DNA from: Gammaproteobacteria bacterium
Lineage (GTDB): Bacteria; Pseudomonadota; Gammaproteobacteria; GCA-002705445; GCA-002716945
DNA length: 64,000 nt
NCBI GenBank assembly: GCA_018667355.1
Contig: JABIVC010000015.1
Location: 1 to 64,000 of the forward strand
Reading direction: 5' to 3'
Shown here: positions 24,958 through 34,188 of the stretch, in pieces
How the letters are laid out: every line of letters starts with the position of its first letter
How positions within the stretch are numbered: the stretch's first letter is position 1
Made by a program: the position numbers and the translations under genes
Notes under the pieces: generated by a model
Seen by the model: the letters and a program-made list of their open reading frames with translations, nothing else
Databases searched by the model: none
What the model was told of the DNA's origin: nothing

Positions 24958-25901
24958 TGAATTTATCTAAACATATACCTGTAATGCTTGAAAAGTCTAT
25001 TGACGCGATGAAGATTACGCCAAGTGGTACATATGTCGATGCAACATTTGGTTTTGGAGGACATTCAAAGAAAATTCTAGATTATTTAGATGATGACGGG
25101 CGATTATATGCAGTTGACAAAGATACTGATGCAATCAATATGGCCAGAGATGATGTCGCTAAAGACAAAAGATTTACCCTTAAACATGGATGTTTTTCTG
25201 AATTAGAGAATTTTTCTAGAGACTGGGGTATACATGGTTCCATAAATGGAATTTTATTTGATTTAGGAGTCTCTTCATACCATCTCGATGAACCTGAAAG
25301 AGGTTTCAGTTTTAATAAGTGTGGTCCTATCGATATGAGGTTTAATCAGTCTTCTGGGATATCTGCTTGTGAATGGTTAGAAACTGTCGATGAGCAAACA
25401 CTAGCTCATGTAATTTGGAAATATGGGGACGAAAGATACTCAAGGCGTATTGCGAGAGCAATAGTTCATCAAAGAGATAGAGAAAAAATTTCAAATACCG
25501 ATCAATTAGCAAAAATTGTAGATAGGGCCATGCCTAGAAATGAAAAGAATAAACACAATGCCACGAGAACATTTCAGGCTATAAGAATATTTATTAATAA
25601 AGAACTAGAAGTTTTGAAAGATGTATTGAGTAACAGTTATAATATTCTTGCGCCAAAAGGTCGGCTAGTCCTTTTAACATATCATTCACTAGAAGATAGA
25701 GTGATAAAAGATTTCCTTGCTGTAACTGATGAAAATATCTCGACTCCAAGAAATTTACCTATAAAAAGTGAATTTTTGAAAAAGATGTTTAATATTGTTT
25801 CAAAATCTATTAAACCTAGCAAGGATGAGATTGATATAAACCCAAGGTCTAGATCTGCTAAATTAAATATACTGGAAAAAGCTAATGAGGATTATGTTTA
25901 A
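24957..25901 (+). CDS. rsmH: 16S rRNA m4C1402 methyltransferase
   Basis: RsmH (MraW) N4-methylates C1402 of 16S rRNA. The 314-residue protein has HIPVMLEKSIDAM, YVDATFGFGGHSKKIL as the SAM site, AVDKDTDAI, GILFDLGVSSYHLDEPERGFSF, DMRFNQ, and the C-terminal LVLLTYHSLEDRVIK. These are all standard. The start is coupled to the J-domain gene and the 3' end overlaps ftsL by 17 bases. Confidence 0.97.
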   Translation: MNLSKHIPVMLEKSIDAMKITPSGTYVDATFGFGGHSKKILDYLDDDGRLYAVDKDTDAINMARDDVAKDKRFTLKHGCFSELENFSRDWGIHGSINGILFDLGVSSYHLDEPERGFSFNKCGPIDMRFNQSSGISACEWLETVDEQTLAHVIWKYGDERYSRRIARAIVHQRDREKISNTDQLAKIVDRAMPRNEKNKHNATRTFQAIRIFINKELEVLKDVLSNSYNILAPKGRLVLLTYHSLEDRVIKDFLAVTDENISTPRNLPIKSEFLKKMFNIVSKSIKPSKDEIDINPRSRSAKLNILEKANEDYV

Positions 25902-26154
25902 TCTAACAATATTACTTATTATTACACTATCAGCTTTTACAGTGGTTTATTTGAAGCATAAAAATAGAACCATGAATATTAGTATTGAAAATACAGAGCA
26001 AAGTTTACAATTTCAATTAAACGAGCATAAAAGGTTATTGGATATTAAAGCAAAATTAATTAATAAAAAATTGGTTAATACTGATATTGAAAAAAGTCTT
26101 GGAATGGAAATTCCATCAAAAAAGAAAATAATTTATTTAGATTTGGTTGAGTAA
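25885..26154 (+). CDS. ftsL: Cell division protein FtsL
   Basis: The 89-residue protein has a membrane segment at about residues 5-22 (NLTILLIITLSAFTVVYL). A short coiled-coil-like periplasmic part follows, with QLNEHKRLLDIKAKLI. FtsL works with FtsB and FtsQ to activate septal synthesis. Sequence similarity is weak, as usual for FtsL; topology, size and position between rsmH and division genes support the call. An alternative ATG lies nine bases downstream. Confidence 0.85.
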   Translation: MRIMFNLTILLIITLSAFTVVYLKHKNRTMNISIENTEQSLQFQLNEHKRLLDIKAKLINKKLVNTDIEKSLGMEIPSKKKIIYLDLVE

Positions 26155-26168
26155 ACCGGAGGTGTAGT

Positions 26169-27323
26169 ATGTTTGAGTTAGTAAATGAGTATAATCAGAA
26201 TGCTGTGATTAAAGTGATTGGTGTTGGAGGTGGCGGTGGTAACGCTGTTATGTCAATGCTTGAATCTAAGATTCATGGTGCAGAATTTATTTTAGCAAAT
26301 ACAGATTCTCAAGCTTTGAGAGATGTAAAAGGTGCTACGATGATACAAATTGGATCAGAGGTTACCAAAGGTTTGGGAGCAGGCGCTGATCCGGAAAAAG
26401 GAAGACAGGCAGCCTTGGAGGCAAAAGAAGAACTAGCTTCTGCTATCGAAGGAGCTGACATGTTATTTATTGCTGCAGGAATGGGTGGTGGTACTGGAAC
26501 TGGTGCTGCATCAGTCATTGCTCAAATCGCAAGAGACGCTGGAATCCTTACAGTAGCTGTTGTAACAAAACCTTATGAGTTCGAAGGAGCTAAGAGGATG
26601 TTGCATGCTGAACAAGGAATAGAGGCGTTGAGTGAATGGGTTGACTCATTGATTGTAATACCTAATGAAAAACTATCAGAAGTATTTGGCGGTGATAATT
26701 CAATATTTTCATCTTTTGAGAATGCAAATGATGTTTTAAGAGGTGCTGTTAAAGGCATAGCTGAAATTATAACAATCAGAGGATTCATTAATGTTGATTT
26801 TGCCGATGTTAAAACTGTTATGTCAGGCCGTGGGAAAGCAATGATGGGGTCAGGCTGTGCAACAGGGGATAATCGTGCGGAAGAGGCTGTACAAGCTGCA
26901 TTGAATAGTCCGCTGCTAGATAATATTGACTTACATGGAGCAAGTGGCGTATTGGTTAATATAACAGCCGGTGCTAACCTCACTTCTAATGAGTTTGGTG
27001 TAATAGGAGAACGCATTAAGGAGATTGCAAATGAAAATGCAACTGTTATCGTTGGTTGTATAAAAGAAGAAGATAGCTTGGGAGAATTAAGAGTAACTTT
27101 GATAGCAACTGGTTTCGAAGAAACTGCTGAAATAAAAGTTGAAGATAATTCATCTCATAGTCAAATAAACGCACTATCTAATGATGGAATTGTATCAACA
27201 ACAAGTGATACATCTTCATCACCTTCAAGTTATAACAGTGTTGTAACTAGCAATACAGTTATTGAGAAAGGTGAAATGGATAATGTTGACATACCTGCTT
27301 TTTTAAGGCAACAAGCTGACTAA
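26169..27323 (+). CDS. ftsZ: Cell division protein FtsZ, relocated in the dcw cluster
   Basis: FtsZ is the tubulin-like GTPase that forms the division ring. The 384-residue protein has VGGGGGNAVMSM, ANTDSQAL, the tubulin signature GMGGGTGTGAA (about residues 103-113), and FINVDFADVKTVM. A Ser/Thr-rich linker leads to the C-terminal DIPAFLRQQAD peptide that binds FtsA and ZipA. A GGAGGT Shine-Dalgarno lies five bases upstream, the strongest in the cluster. FtsZ normally follows ftsA; here it sits between ftsL and ftsI, and no second copy is in the window. Confidence 0.98.
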   Translation: MFELVNEYNQNAVIKVIGVGGGGGNAVMSMLESKIHGAEFILANTDSQALRDVKGATMIQIGSEVTKGLGAGADPEKGRQAALEAKEELASAIEGADMLFIAAGMGGGTGTGAASVIAQIARDAGILTVAVVTKPYEFEGAKRMLHAEQGIEALSEWVDSLIVIPNEKLSEVFGGDNSIFSSFENANDVLRGAVKGIAEIITIRGFINVDFADVKTVMSGRGKAMMGSGCATGDNRAEEAVQAALNSPLLDNIDLHGASGVLVNITAGANLTSNEFGVIGERIKEIANENATVIVGCIKEEDSLGELRVTLIATGFEETAEIKVEDNSSHSQINALSNDGIVSTTSDTSSSPSSYNSVVTSNTVIEKGEMDNVDIPAFLRQQAD

Positions 27324-29037
27324 TAAAAATAACAGCTTAAAAAAATATATATGGAGACAATATTTTATAATATTTATTGTCTCTATAGTTCTTATCTTAA
27401 TCACTGCAAGAATAATTTTATTGCAAGGATTCAACACAGATTGTTTTATTTTTAATCAATCAAATTGTAAAGTAAATCTTAGTAATTTAGCAGATAAGCG
27501 TCAAATTGATCATCGAGTTATTAAAACTTATAGAGGAATGATTTATGATAGAAATGGCGAGATTCTAGCGATGAGTTTACCTAAAAAAACATTATGTATT
27601 AATATTTTTCAGACAAGGAAGATGTTAAAAAATGAGAATATAAATTATAGTAAACTTCTAAAGTTAATTGGGATGCCCAAGAAAAAATTTCAAAATCTAT
27701 TAGAAAAAAATTCAACTAAAAAAGAATATTACTTAAAAAGAAAAATTGATGATGAACTTGCATCTAAAATATCAAGCCTAGATTTACCATATATATACTT
27801 TATAGATGAATACCATAGAGCTTATTTGGGAGGCTCATATTTCTCAAATATTATAGGATTTACAGATATTGATGATAATGGACAAGCAGGAATTGAGTAT
27901 TCGAAAAATAAAGAATTGAGTTCTACACCTGGAATCAAAAAAGTTAGGAAGGATAACTTTGGTCGTTCTGTTGAATTAATTGAATTAGTTAAAAAACCAA
28001 TATCTGGTAAAAATATTTATTTATCATTGGATAAAAGAGTTCAGTTCATTGGATATGATGTTTTGAGAAATCATGTCAGAAAAAGTAATGCAGATAGCGC
28101 ATCGCTAGTAGTAGTAAAAAATACTACTGGAGAAATTATTGCCATGGTTAATTATCCATCATTTAATCCTAAAAATAGGCGAGAACTGACAGGACAGAAT
28201 ATCAGGAATAAAGTAGCAACAAACTCATTTGAGCCTGGTTCTAGTATGAAACCATTTGCAATATATACCGCATTAGATTCAAAATCTATTGATTATAATT
28301 TTAGCATAAATACTTCTCAAGAAGAGATTCGATTCAAGAAGAAGTACCTCAAAGATTATAAAGACTTGGGAGTCTTGAACCTAGAAGGTATTATTCAAAA
28401 ATCAAGTAATATTGGTGCTGCAGCAATATCTAGAAAAACTAAAAAGATAGATATTTATAATACTTTAAAAAATTTAGATTTTGGTAATACCTTATATATT
28501 GATTGGCCAGGCATTCAAGATGGTAATTTATATCATTATAATAGATGGTCTGATGATGATCATGCATCAATTAGCTTTGGTTACGGAATATCAGTAACAT
28601 TATTACATTTAGCAAATGCTTATGTAACATTAGCTAATTATGGAAAAAAAGTTCAATTAACATATGAAAGGAGCGATGAAAGTGAAGTTTATTACGATAA
28701 AGTATTAAATGATAAAATTTCTAAAGATATTATAAATATGATGAGATCTGTAGTAGAGCAAGAAGGGACTGGTAAAAAAGCAAAATTAGAAAAATACTCT
28801 GTCGCTGGCAAAACTGGTACATCAAGAATACTTGATAATGGTAAGTATAGCACCCATAAACATAATGCAATTTTTGTAGGTATCGTACCTGCTTCTAAAC
28901 CAGAGTATGTAGCTGCAGTTATAGTCCGTAATCCTAAAAAAGGTAATGCTTCAGGAGGAAGACATGCAGCACCAATATTTAATGAACTAATGAGTCGTTC
29001 CTTAAATTTATTAAGAGTCTATCCTGATATTAAATAA
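27316..29037 (+). CDS. ftsI: Peptidoglycan transpeptidase FtsI (PBP3), probable CTG start
   Basis: FtsI cross-links septal peptidoglycan. Catalytic motifs are SSMK, SSN and KTG (GSSMKPF, KSSNIGA, AGKTGTS), with the pedestal domain before them. The first ATG, GTG or TTG in the frame is the TTG at 27421, but it would remove the membrane anchor. The open frame upstream encodes a basic tail (NKNNSLKKYIWRQ) and the hydrophobic FIIFIVSIVLILI segment every FtsI needs. I start at CTG 27316, which has AAGG seven bases before it and overlaps the ftsZ stop. This gives 573 residues, close to the usual 580. The gene is certain; the start codon is inferred. Confidence 0.9.
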   Translation: MTNKNNSLKKYIWRQYFIIFIVSIVLILITARIILLQGFNTDCFIFNQSNCKVNLSNLADKRQIDHRVIKTYRGMIYDRNGEILAMSLPKKTLCINIFQTRKMLKNENINYSKLLKLIGMPKKKFQNLLEKNSTKKEYYLKRKIDDELASKISSLDLPYIYFIDEYHRAYLGGSYFSNIIGFTDIDDNGQAGIEYSKNKELSSTPGIKKVRKDNFGRSVELIELVKKPISGKNIYLSLDKRVQFIGYDVLRNHVRKSNADSASLVVVKNTTGEIIAMVNYPSFNPKNRRELTGQNIRNKVATNSFEPGSSMKPFAIYTALDSKSIDYNFSINTSQEEIRFKKKYLKDYKDLGVLNLEGIIQKSSNIGAAAISRKTKKIDIYNTLKNLDFGNTLYIDWPGIQDGNLYHYNRWSDDDHASISFGYGISVTLLHLANAYVTLANYGKKVQLTYERSDESEVYYDKVLNDKISKDIINMMRSVVEQEGTGKKAKLEKYSVAGKTGTSRILDNGKYSTHKHNAIFVGIVPASKPEYVAAVIVRNPKKGNASGGRHAAPIFNELMSRSLNLLRVYPDIK

Positions 29038-29040
29038 AAT

Positions 29041-30447
29041 ATGAATAGTGATATAAAAGATATAATTAATTTCACAAAGAAGATTAAACCTAAAATCTTA
29101 AATTTTAGAACAATATTTTCTTTCAGTAGCAAAGATAACTGTAAGGGTAAGATTATGATTCTCATTGTTACATCAAATAAAAATATATATGAATATATAA
29201 ATGAGTCATTAAAAAAAGGAGCTGACGGTATAATTGTAAGTATTCCTATAAACAAGGAACTCTTAGCAAGAAATGTTCCAGTTTTTTATACAAATTATTT
29301 GAATACTAATTTTAATAAATTTCTTGATTATATATACAATAAGCCACTTAAAAATAAAAATATAATTGGAATAACTGGTACTGATGGGAAAACATCTACC
29401 TGCCATCTCCTTGCTAATAGTTTGAGTAAACTTGGGAAAAAGGTTGGCATAATATCTACTGAAGGTAATGGAATATACCCTAGATTAAAACCTAGCAGTT
29501 ATACAACCCCAAGGAGTGATATCCTCTATAAATTGTTTGATAAATTTAGGAAAAATAATGTAGAAGTAATATTTATAGAATGTTCTTCCCAGGGCTTACA
29601 TCAAGGCAGACTAGATAATATTATTTTTAATGATGCGATTATAACAAACTTAAATAGAGATCATATTGAATATCATCAGACATTTAAAAAATATGCTGAA
29701 TCAAAGTTAAAGCTACTAAAGATGACAAAGGGAAATATTTTTATAAATCAAAATTGTAAGAATAGTATATCTGTGTTCAGTAGTATAAAAAAGTCAAAAA
29801 CAATATTTTATGGTACCAAGAAGGATCTCATCAACGCGCATAGATTAATAGATAGACCTGACACATCAGGCGATATGATATCTCAGTATAATAGTTCATT
29901 ACTATATAAATTCTTGCATACTAAAGGTTATTCTTTAAAAAACATCAAAACTATAATAAATGCAAGAACAAAAAAAATTAAAGGTAGAATGAATTATATT
30001 AATGATAAAAATAACAATGCAGTATATATAGTAGATTATGCTCATACCGAATATGCTATGACATTACTATTAAGATATGCAAAAATAAAAACATCTAAAT
30101 CATTTTTGATAACTGTATTTGGTTGTGGTGGTAACAGAGATAGAGGTAAAAGATCTAAAATGGGTATAGTTGCAAAGAAATATTCTGATAAAATCATCTT
30201 AACAGATGATAACCCTAGAGGTGAAAAATCAGCTGATATACTTAAGGATATCCATGAAAAAATAAAAGATAAGTCTAATATATTAATTATACCTAATAGA
30301 AAGAGGGCAATTAAAACAGCATACTCTATGTCTACAAAAGAATGTGTCATTGTCTTAGCAGGGAAAGGTAATGAAGATCATATTACTTATCATAATAAAA
30401 GATTAAATCATAATGATATAGATTATCTGAAGACTTTAATAAGATGA
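29041..30447 (+). CDS. murE: UDP-MurNAc-tripeptide synthetase (meso-DAP-adding)
   Basis: MurE adds meso-diaminopimelate to UDP-MurNAc-Ala-Glu. The 468-residue protein has the ATP loop GITGTDGKTST, SYTTPRSD, TNLNRDHIEYH, GRMNYI and FGCGGNRDRGKR. TDDNPRGE carries the DNPR motif specific for meso-DAP. The segment between the ATP domain and GRM is about 20-30 residues shorter than in Escherichia coli, with QYNSSLLYKF replacing the usual FNVSNLLLAL stretch. It overlaps murF by four bases. Confidence 0.95.
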   Translation: MNSDIKDIINFTKKIKPKILNFRTIFSFSSKDNCKGKIMILIVTSNKNIYEYINESLKKGADGIIVSIPINKELLARNVPVFYTNYLNTNFNKFLDYIYNKPLKNKNIIGITGTDGKTSTCHLLANSLSKLGKKVGIISTEGNGIYPRLKPSSYTTPRSDILYKLFDKFRKNNVEVIFIECSSQGLHQGRLDNIIFNDAIITNLNRDHIEYHQTFKKYAESKLKLLKMTKGNIFINQNCKNSISVFSSIKKSKTIFYGTKKDLINAHRLIDRPDTSGDMISQYNSSLLYKFLHTKGYSLKNIKTIINARTKKIKGRMNYINDKNNNAVYIVDYAHTEYAMTLLLRYAKIKTSKSFLITVFGCGGNRDRGKRSKMGIVAKKYSDKIILTDDNPRGEKSADILKDIHEKIKDKSNILIIPNRKRAIKTAYSMSTKECVIVLAGKGNEDHITYHNKRLNHNDIDYLKTLIR

Positions 30448-31784
30448 ACATATCTATTCAAGAATTAGAAGTTATTCTGAAATCTAAGGCGATTAATATT
30501 GATAGCATGACTCCAATTAGTGGTTTCTCTATTGACACTAGAACGATTAGAAAAAATGAAGTTTTTTTTGCATTGAGGGGTGATAATTATGATGGCCATT
30601 CATTTGCTAATGATGCAATAAAAAATGGGGCATCGCTTATAATCTCTGAAAAAAAACTAAATACTCTTCCTTATATCAGCGTGGGAGACACCATGACTGC
30701 TTTAAAAAATATTGCTAAATTCTATATCAAAAAGATTAATCCTATTACAATAGGTATTACAGGTACGAATGGAAAAACAACTGTCACTAACATGACAACG
30801 GCAATACTTGCAACATGCATGAAGACATCTAGTACATATAAAAATTTCAATAATCAAATAGGCCTACCTCTATCGATATTGAGTGCAGATGAAGACGATA
30901 AAGCTCTTGTATTAGAGATGGGAGCTAGCAAGGTTGGAGATATTTCTGAATTAGTTAAAATAGCAAACCCTAGTATTGTTGCTTTACTAAATGTTTCCCC
31001 AGCACATATAGACAGTTTTAAAAATTTAGAGAATATAGTTAAGACTAAAGAAGAAATATTATCATATAAGGGATACTTAAAAACTGTAGTTCTAGATTCT
31101 GATGAAGATAATTTTAAACGGTGGGTACTGAAATCTAAAAAAAATAATATTATAACAGTATCCATTAATCACCCTGCTGACTACTGTATTACTAATATAA
31201 ATGATAATAAGATATGTATCAAAACACCTTATGATAGTATAGAGAATTTACAAATTAGTGATAGTGAATCACATACTCTTAAAAATATTCTCTTTTCAAT
31301 TGCACTATCGTATATGGCTGGAGCGAGAGCATCGAATGTTATTGTTGGATTGGATAATATTAGAGATATAGACGGTAGGTTCTCCATCAAAAATGGGTTA
31401 AATGGATCGAAAATTATTGATAGTACTTATAATGCAAATCCACAATCGTTTATATCTGCAATTAATTCACTAAAAAGGTTGGGAAATAATTCATGGCTGA
31501 TTATGGGAGAAATGGGTGAATTAGGAGAGGATTCTGAACTATATCATAAACAGGTTGTTAGATATGCGTATGATATGGGTATTAAAAAACTATTTGTTAT
31601 AGGCAGGCACTCCGATGCTATGCTAAATGAATTTGGTGATAATTCTTATAGCTTTAAATCAATTGATAAGCTGGTTAATTTTATCAAGCCACAGCTTAGT
31701 GATAATGTTAATATCTTAGTCAAAGCATCTCGTTTCATGAGATTTGAGGTTATTGTGGAAGCATTACTTAAAGGAGAGCACTAA
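30444..31784 (+). CDS. murF: UDP-MurNAc-pentapeptide synthetase
   Basis: MurF adds D-Ala-D-Ala to the tripeptide. The 446 residues contain FSIDTRTIRKNEVFFALRGDNYDGH, the ATP loop GITGTNGKTTVTNM, LEMGASKVGDI, NVSPAHIDSF, DSTYNANPQSF and MGEMGELGEDSELYH. All are classic MurF positions. The ATG overlaps the murE stop (ATGA). Confidence 0.97.
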   Translation: MNISIQELEVILKSKAINIDSMTPISGFSIDTRTIRKNEVFFALRGDNYDGHSFANDAIKNGASLIISEKKLNTLPYISVGDTMTALKNIAKFYIKKINPITIGITGTNGKTTVTNMTTAILATCMKTSSTYKNFNNQIGLPLSILSADEDDKALVLEMGASKVGDISELVKIANPSIVALLNVSPAHIDSFKNLENIVKTKEEILSYKGYLKTVVLDSDEDNFKRWVLKSKKNNIITVSINHPADYCITNINDNKICIKTPYDSIENLQISDSESHTLKNILFSIALSYMAGARASNVIVGLDNIRDIDGRFSIKNGLNGSKIIDSTYNANPQSFISAINSLKRLGNNSWLIMGEMGELGEDSELYHKQVVRYAYDMGIKKLFVIGRHSDAMLNEFGDNSYSFKSIDKLVNFIKPQLSDNVNILVKASRFMRFEVIVEALLKGEH

Positions 31785-31793
31785 TACTTATTT

Positions 31794-32879
31794 ATGTTTT
31801 ATTATTTATTTGATTATTTGACTGAATTTAATTCTGGTTTTGGTGTTTTTCGTTACCTCACATTGAGAATAATATTATCTGCGTTAACAGCTTTAGTGAT
31901 GTCATTGATACTTGGACCTCTCATAATAAATCATCTTAATAGTAAAGAGTTATACCAAAGCATAAGACCTGACGGCCCTAAGTCACATATACTGAGTAAG
32001 TCTAAAACACCATCTATGGGCGGTATCATAATAATATTATCTGTAATCTTAAGTTCTCTCCTATGGTCAGATATTTTTAATAAGAATATATGGATATTAT
32101 CATTTGTATTGGTTTCATTTGGGATGATTGGGTTTTATGATGATTATCAGAAATTTATTCATTCATCAAGTGCTGGCATCAGTGGCAAGAAGAAGCTGTT
32201 ACTCCAAATAATTATTTCTGGTTTAGTTGCGTACTATATATTCAGTACATCTGCTAATACAATTGAATTAGAATTAATGCTACCTTTTTTAAAGAACTTT
32301 GCTTTATATCTAGGCGTGTTTTTTATACCATGGTCTATTATAGTTATTATTGGGTCAAGTAATGCTGTAAACTTGACAGATGGGCTAGATGGGCTCGCTA
32401 TATTGCCTTGTATATTAATTGCAGCAGCATTCGTATTATTCGCATATGTTGAAGGTAATTTTAATATCTCTAATTATCTGCTCATACCTTATCTACCTGG
32501 TGTATCTGAAATTGCAATATTTTCAAGTGCAATAGTTGGAGCAGGGCTTGGTTTTCTTTGGTACAATTCATATCCTGCAGAAATCTTTATGGGTGATGTT
32601 GGATCTTTATCATTAGGCGCCGTACTAGCAACAATTGCAATATTATTAAGATTAGAGATTATATATGCAATTATGGGTGGAGTCTTTGTTCTCGAGGCTT
32701 TATCTGTGATGATTCAAGTGACATCGTATAAGTTATTTAAAAAAAGGGTTTTTAAAATGTCTCCTATACATCATCATTTTGAACTCAAAGGTTGGCCTGA
32801 ACCAAAAATTATTGTCCGATTTTGGATCGTAACTTTTATCCTAGTTCTTATAGCACTAGCATCACTAAAAATTAGATAA
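31794..32879 (+). CDS. mraY: Phospho-MurNAc-pentapeptide transferase
   Basis: MraY moves phospho-MurNAc-pentapeptide to undecaprenyl phosphate, giving lipid I. The 361-residue, roughly ten-pass membrane protein has KTPSMGGIIII, GFYDDYQKF (catalytic DD pair), NAVNLTDGLDGLA, GFLWYNSYPAEIFMGDVGSLSLG and MSPIHHHFELKGWPE. It lies nine bases after murF and one base before murD. Confidence 0.97.
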   Translation: MFYYLFDYLTEFNSGFGVFRYLTLRIILSALTALVMSLILGPLIINHLNSKELYQSIRPDGPKSHILSKSKTPSMGGIIIILSVILSSLLWSDIFNKNIWILSFVLVSFGMIGFYDDYQKFIHSSSAGISGKKKLLLQIIISGLVAYYIFSTSANTIELELMLPFLKNFALYLGVFFIPWSIIVIIGSSNAVNLTDGLDGLAILPCILIAAAFVLFAYVEGNFNISNYLLIPYLPGVSEIAIFSSAIVGAGLGFLWYNSYPAEIFMGDVGSLSLGAVLATIAILLRLEIIYAIMGGVFVLEALSVMIQVTSYKLFKKRVFKMSPIHHHFELKGWPEPKIIVRFWIVTFILVLIALASLKIR

Positions 32880-32880
32880 G

Positions 32881-34188
32881 ATGTTAAAGAAAAAACTAAT
32901 ACTAGGAATAGGTATTACAGGTATGTCATGTATAGAATTTTTTAATGAAAAAAATATACCTTATAAGATATTTGATACAAGAAATAAAAATCACTTTGAT
33001 AATTATAATTTTAAAAATATAAATAATAAGAATCTATTCTTTGAAAAATATGATGATAATATATTACGTGATGTCGATGAAGTAATAATTAGCCCTGGTC
33101 TTGATAAGAAACATAAAATATTCTCCGAGATAAATCGTTTAGAAATCAAAATTATAACTGATATAGATATTTTTAAGAGATATTATAAAGGTAAAATAAT
33201 ATCTGTTACCGGGACTAATGGTAAAACAACAGTAGTATCAATGCTGGAGCATGCATTATTAGAAATTGGTTATAAACCTATCGCATGCGGAAATAATGGA
33301 GTACCCCCATTATCTATAATAAATGAATCATATGACTATATAATACTCGAGTTATCCAGTTATCAACTTGAGTATATGTCAGACTTACAGTCATACATTA
33401 GTATTATTACCAATATTGATTATGATCATATGGAACGTCATAATAGTATAGCTAATTATGTAATGATAAAGTCAAGAATATATAACGATAGCCGTTTTAA
33501 ATTGGCTGCAGATTCAACTATATATTTATTAGATAACATCCATGATCTCAAGAGTTATGGGTTATCTAGTAGTGGTGAAGTTATTATTAGAAATAATACT
33601 GTTAAGAGTATCACCTATGATGGTTTCAATATATTTTACAAAAAAATGAAACTTAAAAATAAAGGTAAGCATAATCTTAACAATATATTATGTGTAATAT
33701 CAGTATTAGATATAATAAAGGTGGATATTGATAGTGCATTTAGGTCTTTAGATAATTATAGCTATTTGCCTCATAGAATAGAACTAATAGATACTCCTGA
33801 TAAAATAAATTGGTATAATGATTCTAAGTCTACAAATTGTGCCTCAACTAAAGCTGCCTTGGAATATCTAAATGAAAATATTATATTGATACTCGGCGGG
33901 TCAAGGAAAGATATGCAATATGGCTCATTAAGCTCATTGATAAATAATAAAGTTAAACTTCTCGTATTCATAGGTGAAAATAAGGAATATATAAAAGCAC
34001 AATTAAAAACTAATATAAAAATGATTGATGCTGAAAGTATTGAGTCAGCGGTTAAGATATCTCAATCTCACTCTAAAGAAAATGATAATATTTTACTATC
34101 ACCAGCCAGTCCAAGCTTTGATATGTTTGAAAATTATGAAAAAAGGGGGGCTGCATTCGTCTCTGCAGTTCAAGATGTTGTTAAGTGA
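32881..34188 (+). CDS. murD: UDP-MurNAc-L-alanine:D-glutamate ligase
   Basis: MurD adds D-glutamate. The 435-residue protein has an N-terminal GIGITGMSCIEFF, SPGLDK, the ATP loop SVTGTNGKTTVVSML, ELSSYQLEYM, TNIDYDHMERH, LPHRIEL, WYNDSKSTNCAST, ILGGSRKDM and LSPASPSFDMFENYEKRG. It is slightly lysine and asparagine rich like its neighbours. Its end overlaps ftsW. Confidence 0.96.
   Translation: MLKKKLILGIGITGMSCIEFFNEKNIPYKIFDTRNKNHFDNYNFKNINNKNLFFEKYDDNILRDVDEVIISPGLDKKHKIFSEINRLEIKIITDIDIFKRYYKGKIISVTGTNGKTTVVSMLEHALLEIGYKPIACGNNGVPPLSIINESYDYIILELSSYQLEYMSDLQSYISIITNIDYDHMERHNSIANYVMIKSRIYNDSRFKLAADSTIYLLDNIHDLKSYGLSSSGEVIIRNNTVKSITYDGFNIFYKKMKLKNKGKHNLNNILCVISVLDIIKVDIDSAFRSLDNYSYLPHRIELIDTPDKINWYNDSKSTNCASTKAALEYLNENIILILGGSRKDMQYGSLSSLINNKVKLLVFIGENKEYIKAQLKTNIKMIDAESIESAVKISQSHSKENDNILLSPASPSFDMFENYEKRGAAFVSAVQDVVK

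Noticed and set aside
26101-26115. Short palindrome GGAATGGAAATTCC near the end of ftsL
   Set aside because: It lies in coding sequence, is short, has no T-run and would be expected by chance in AT-rich DNA.
26309-27016. Long serine and proline-rich frames antisense to ftsZ
   Set aside because: They mirror the regular codon use of ftsZ on the other strand. The composition is that of a shadow frame and there is no start signal. The same holds for frames opposite mtdB and murF.
34025-34174. Longer N terminus for FtsW
   Set aside because: The extra 50 residues are the out-of-frame image of murD, lack similarity to FtsW, and a family-like start exists at 34175.
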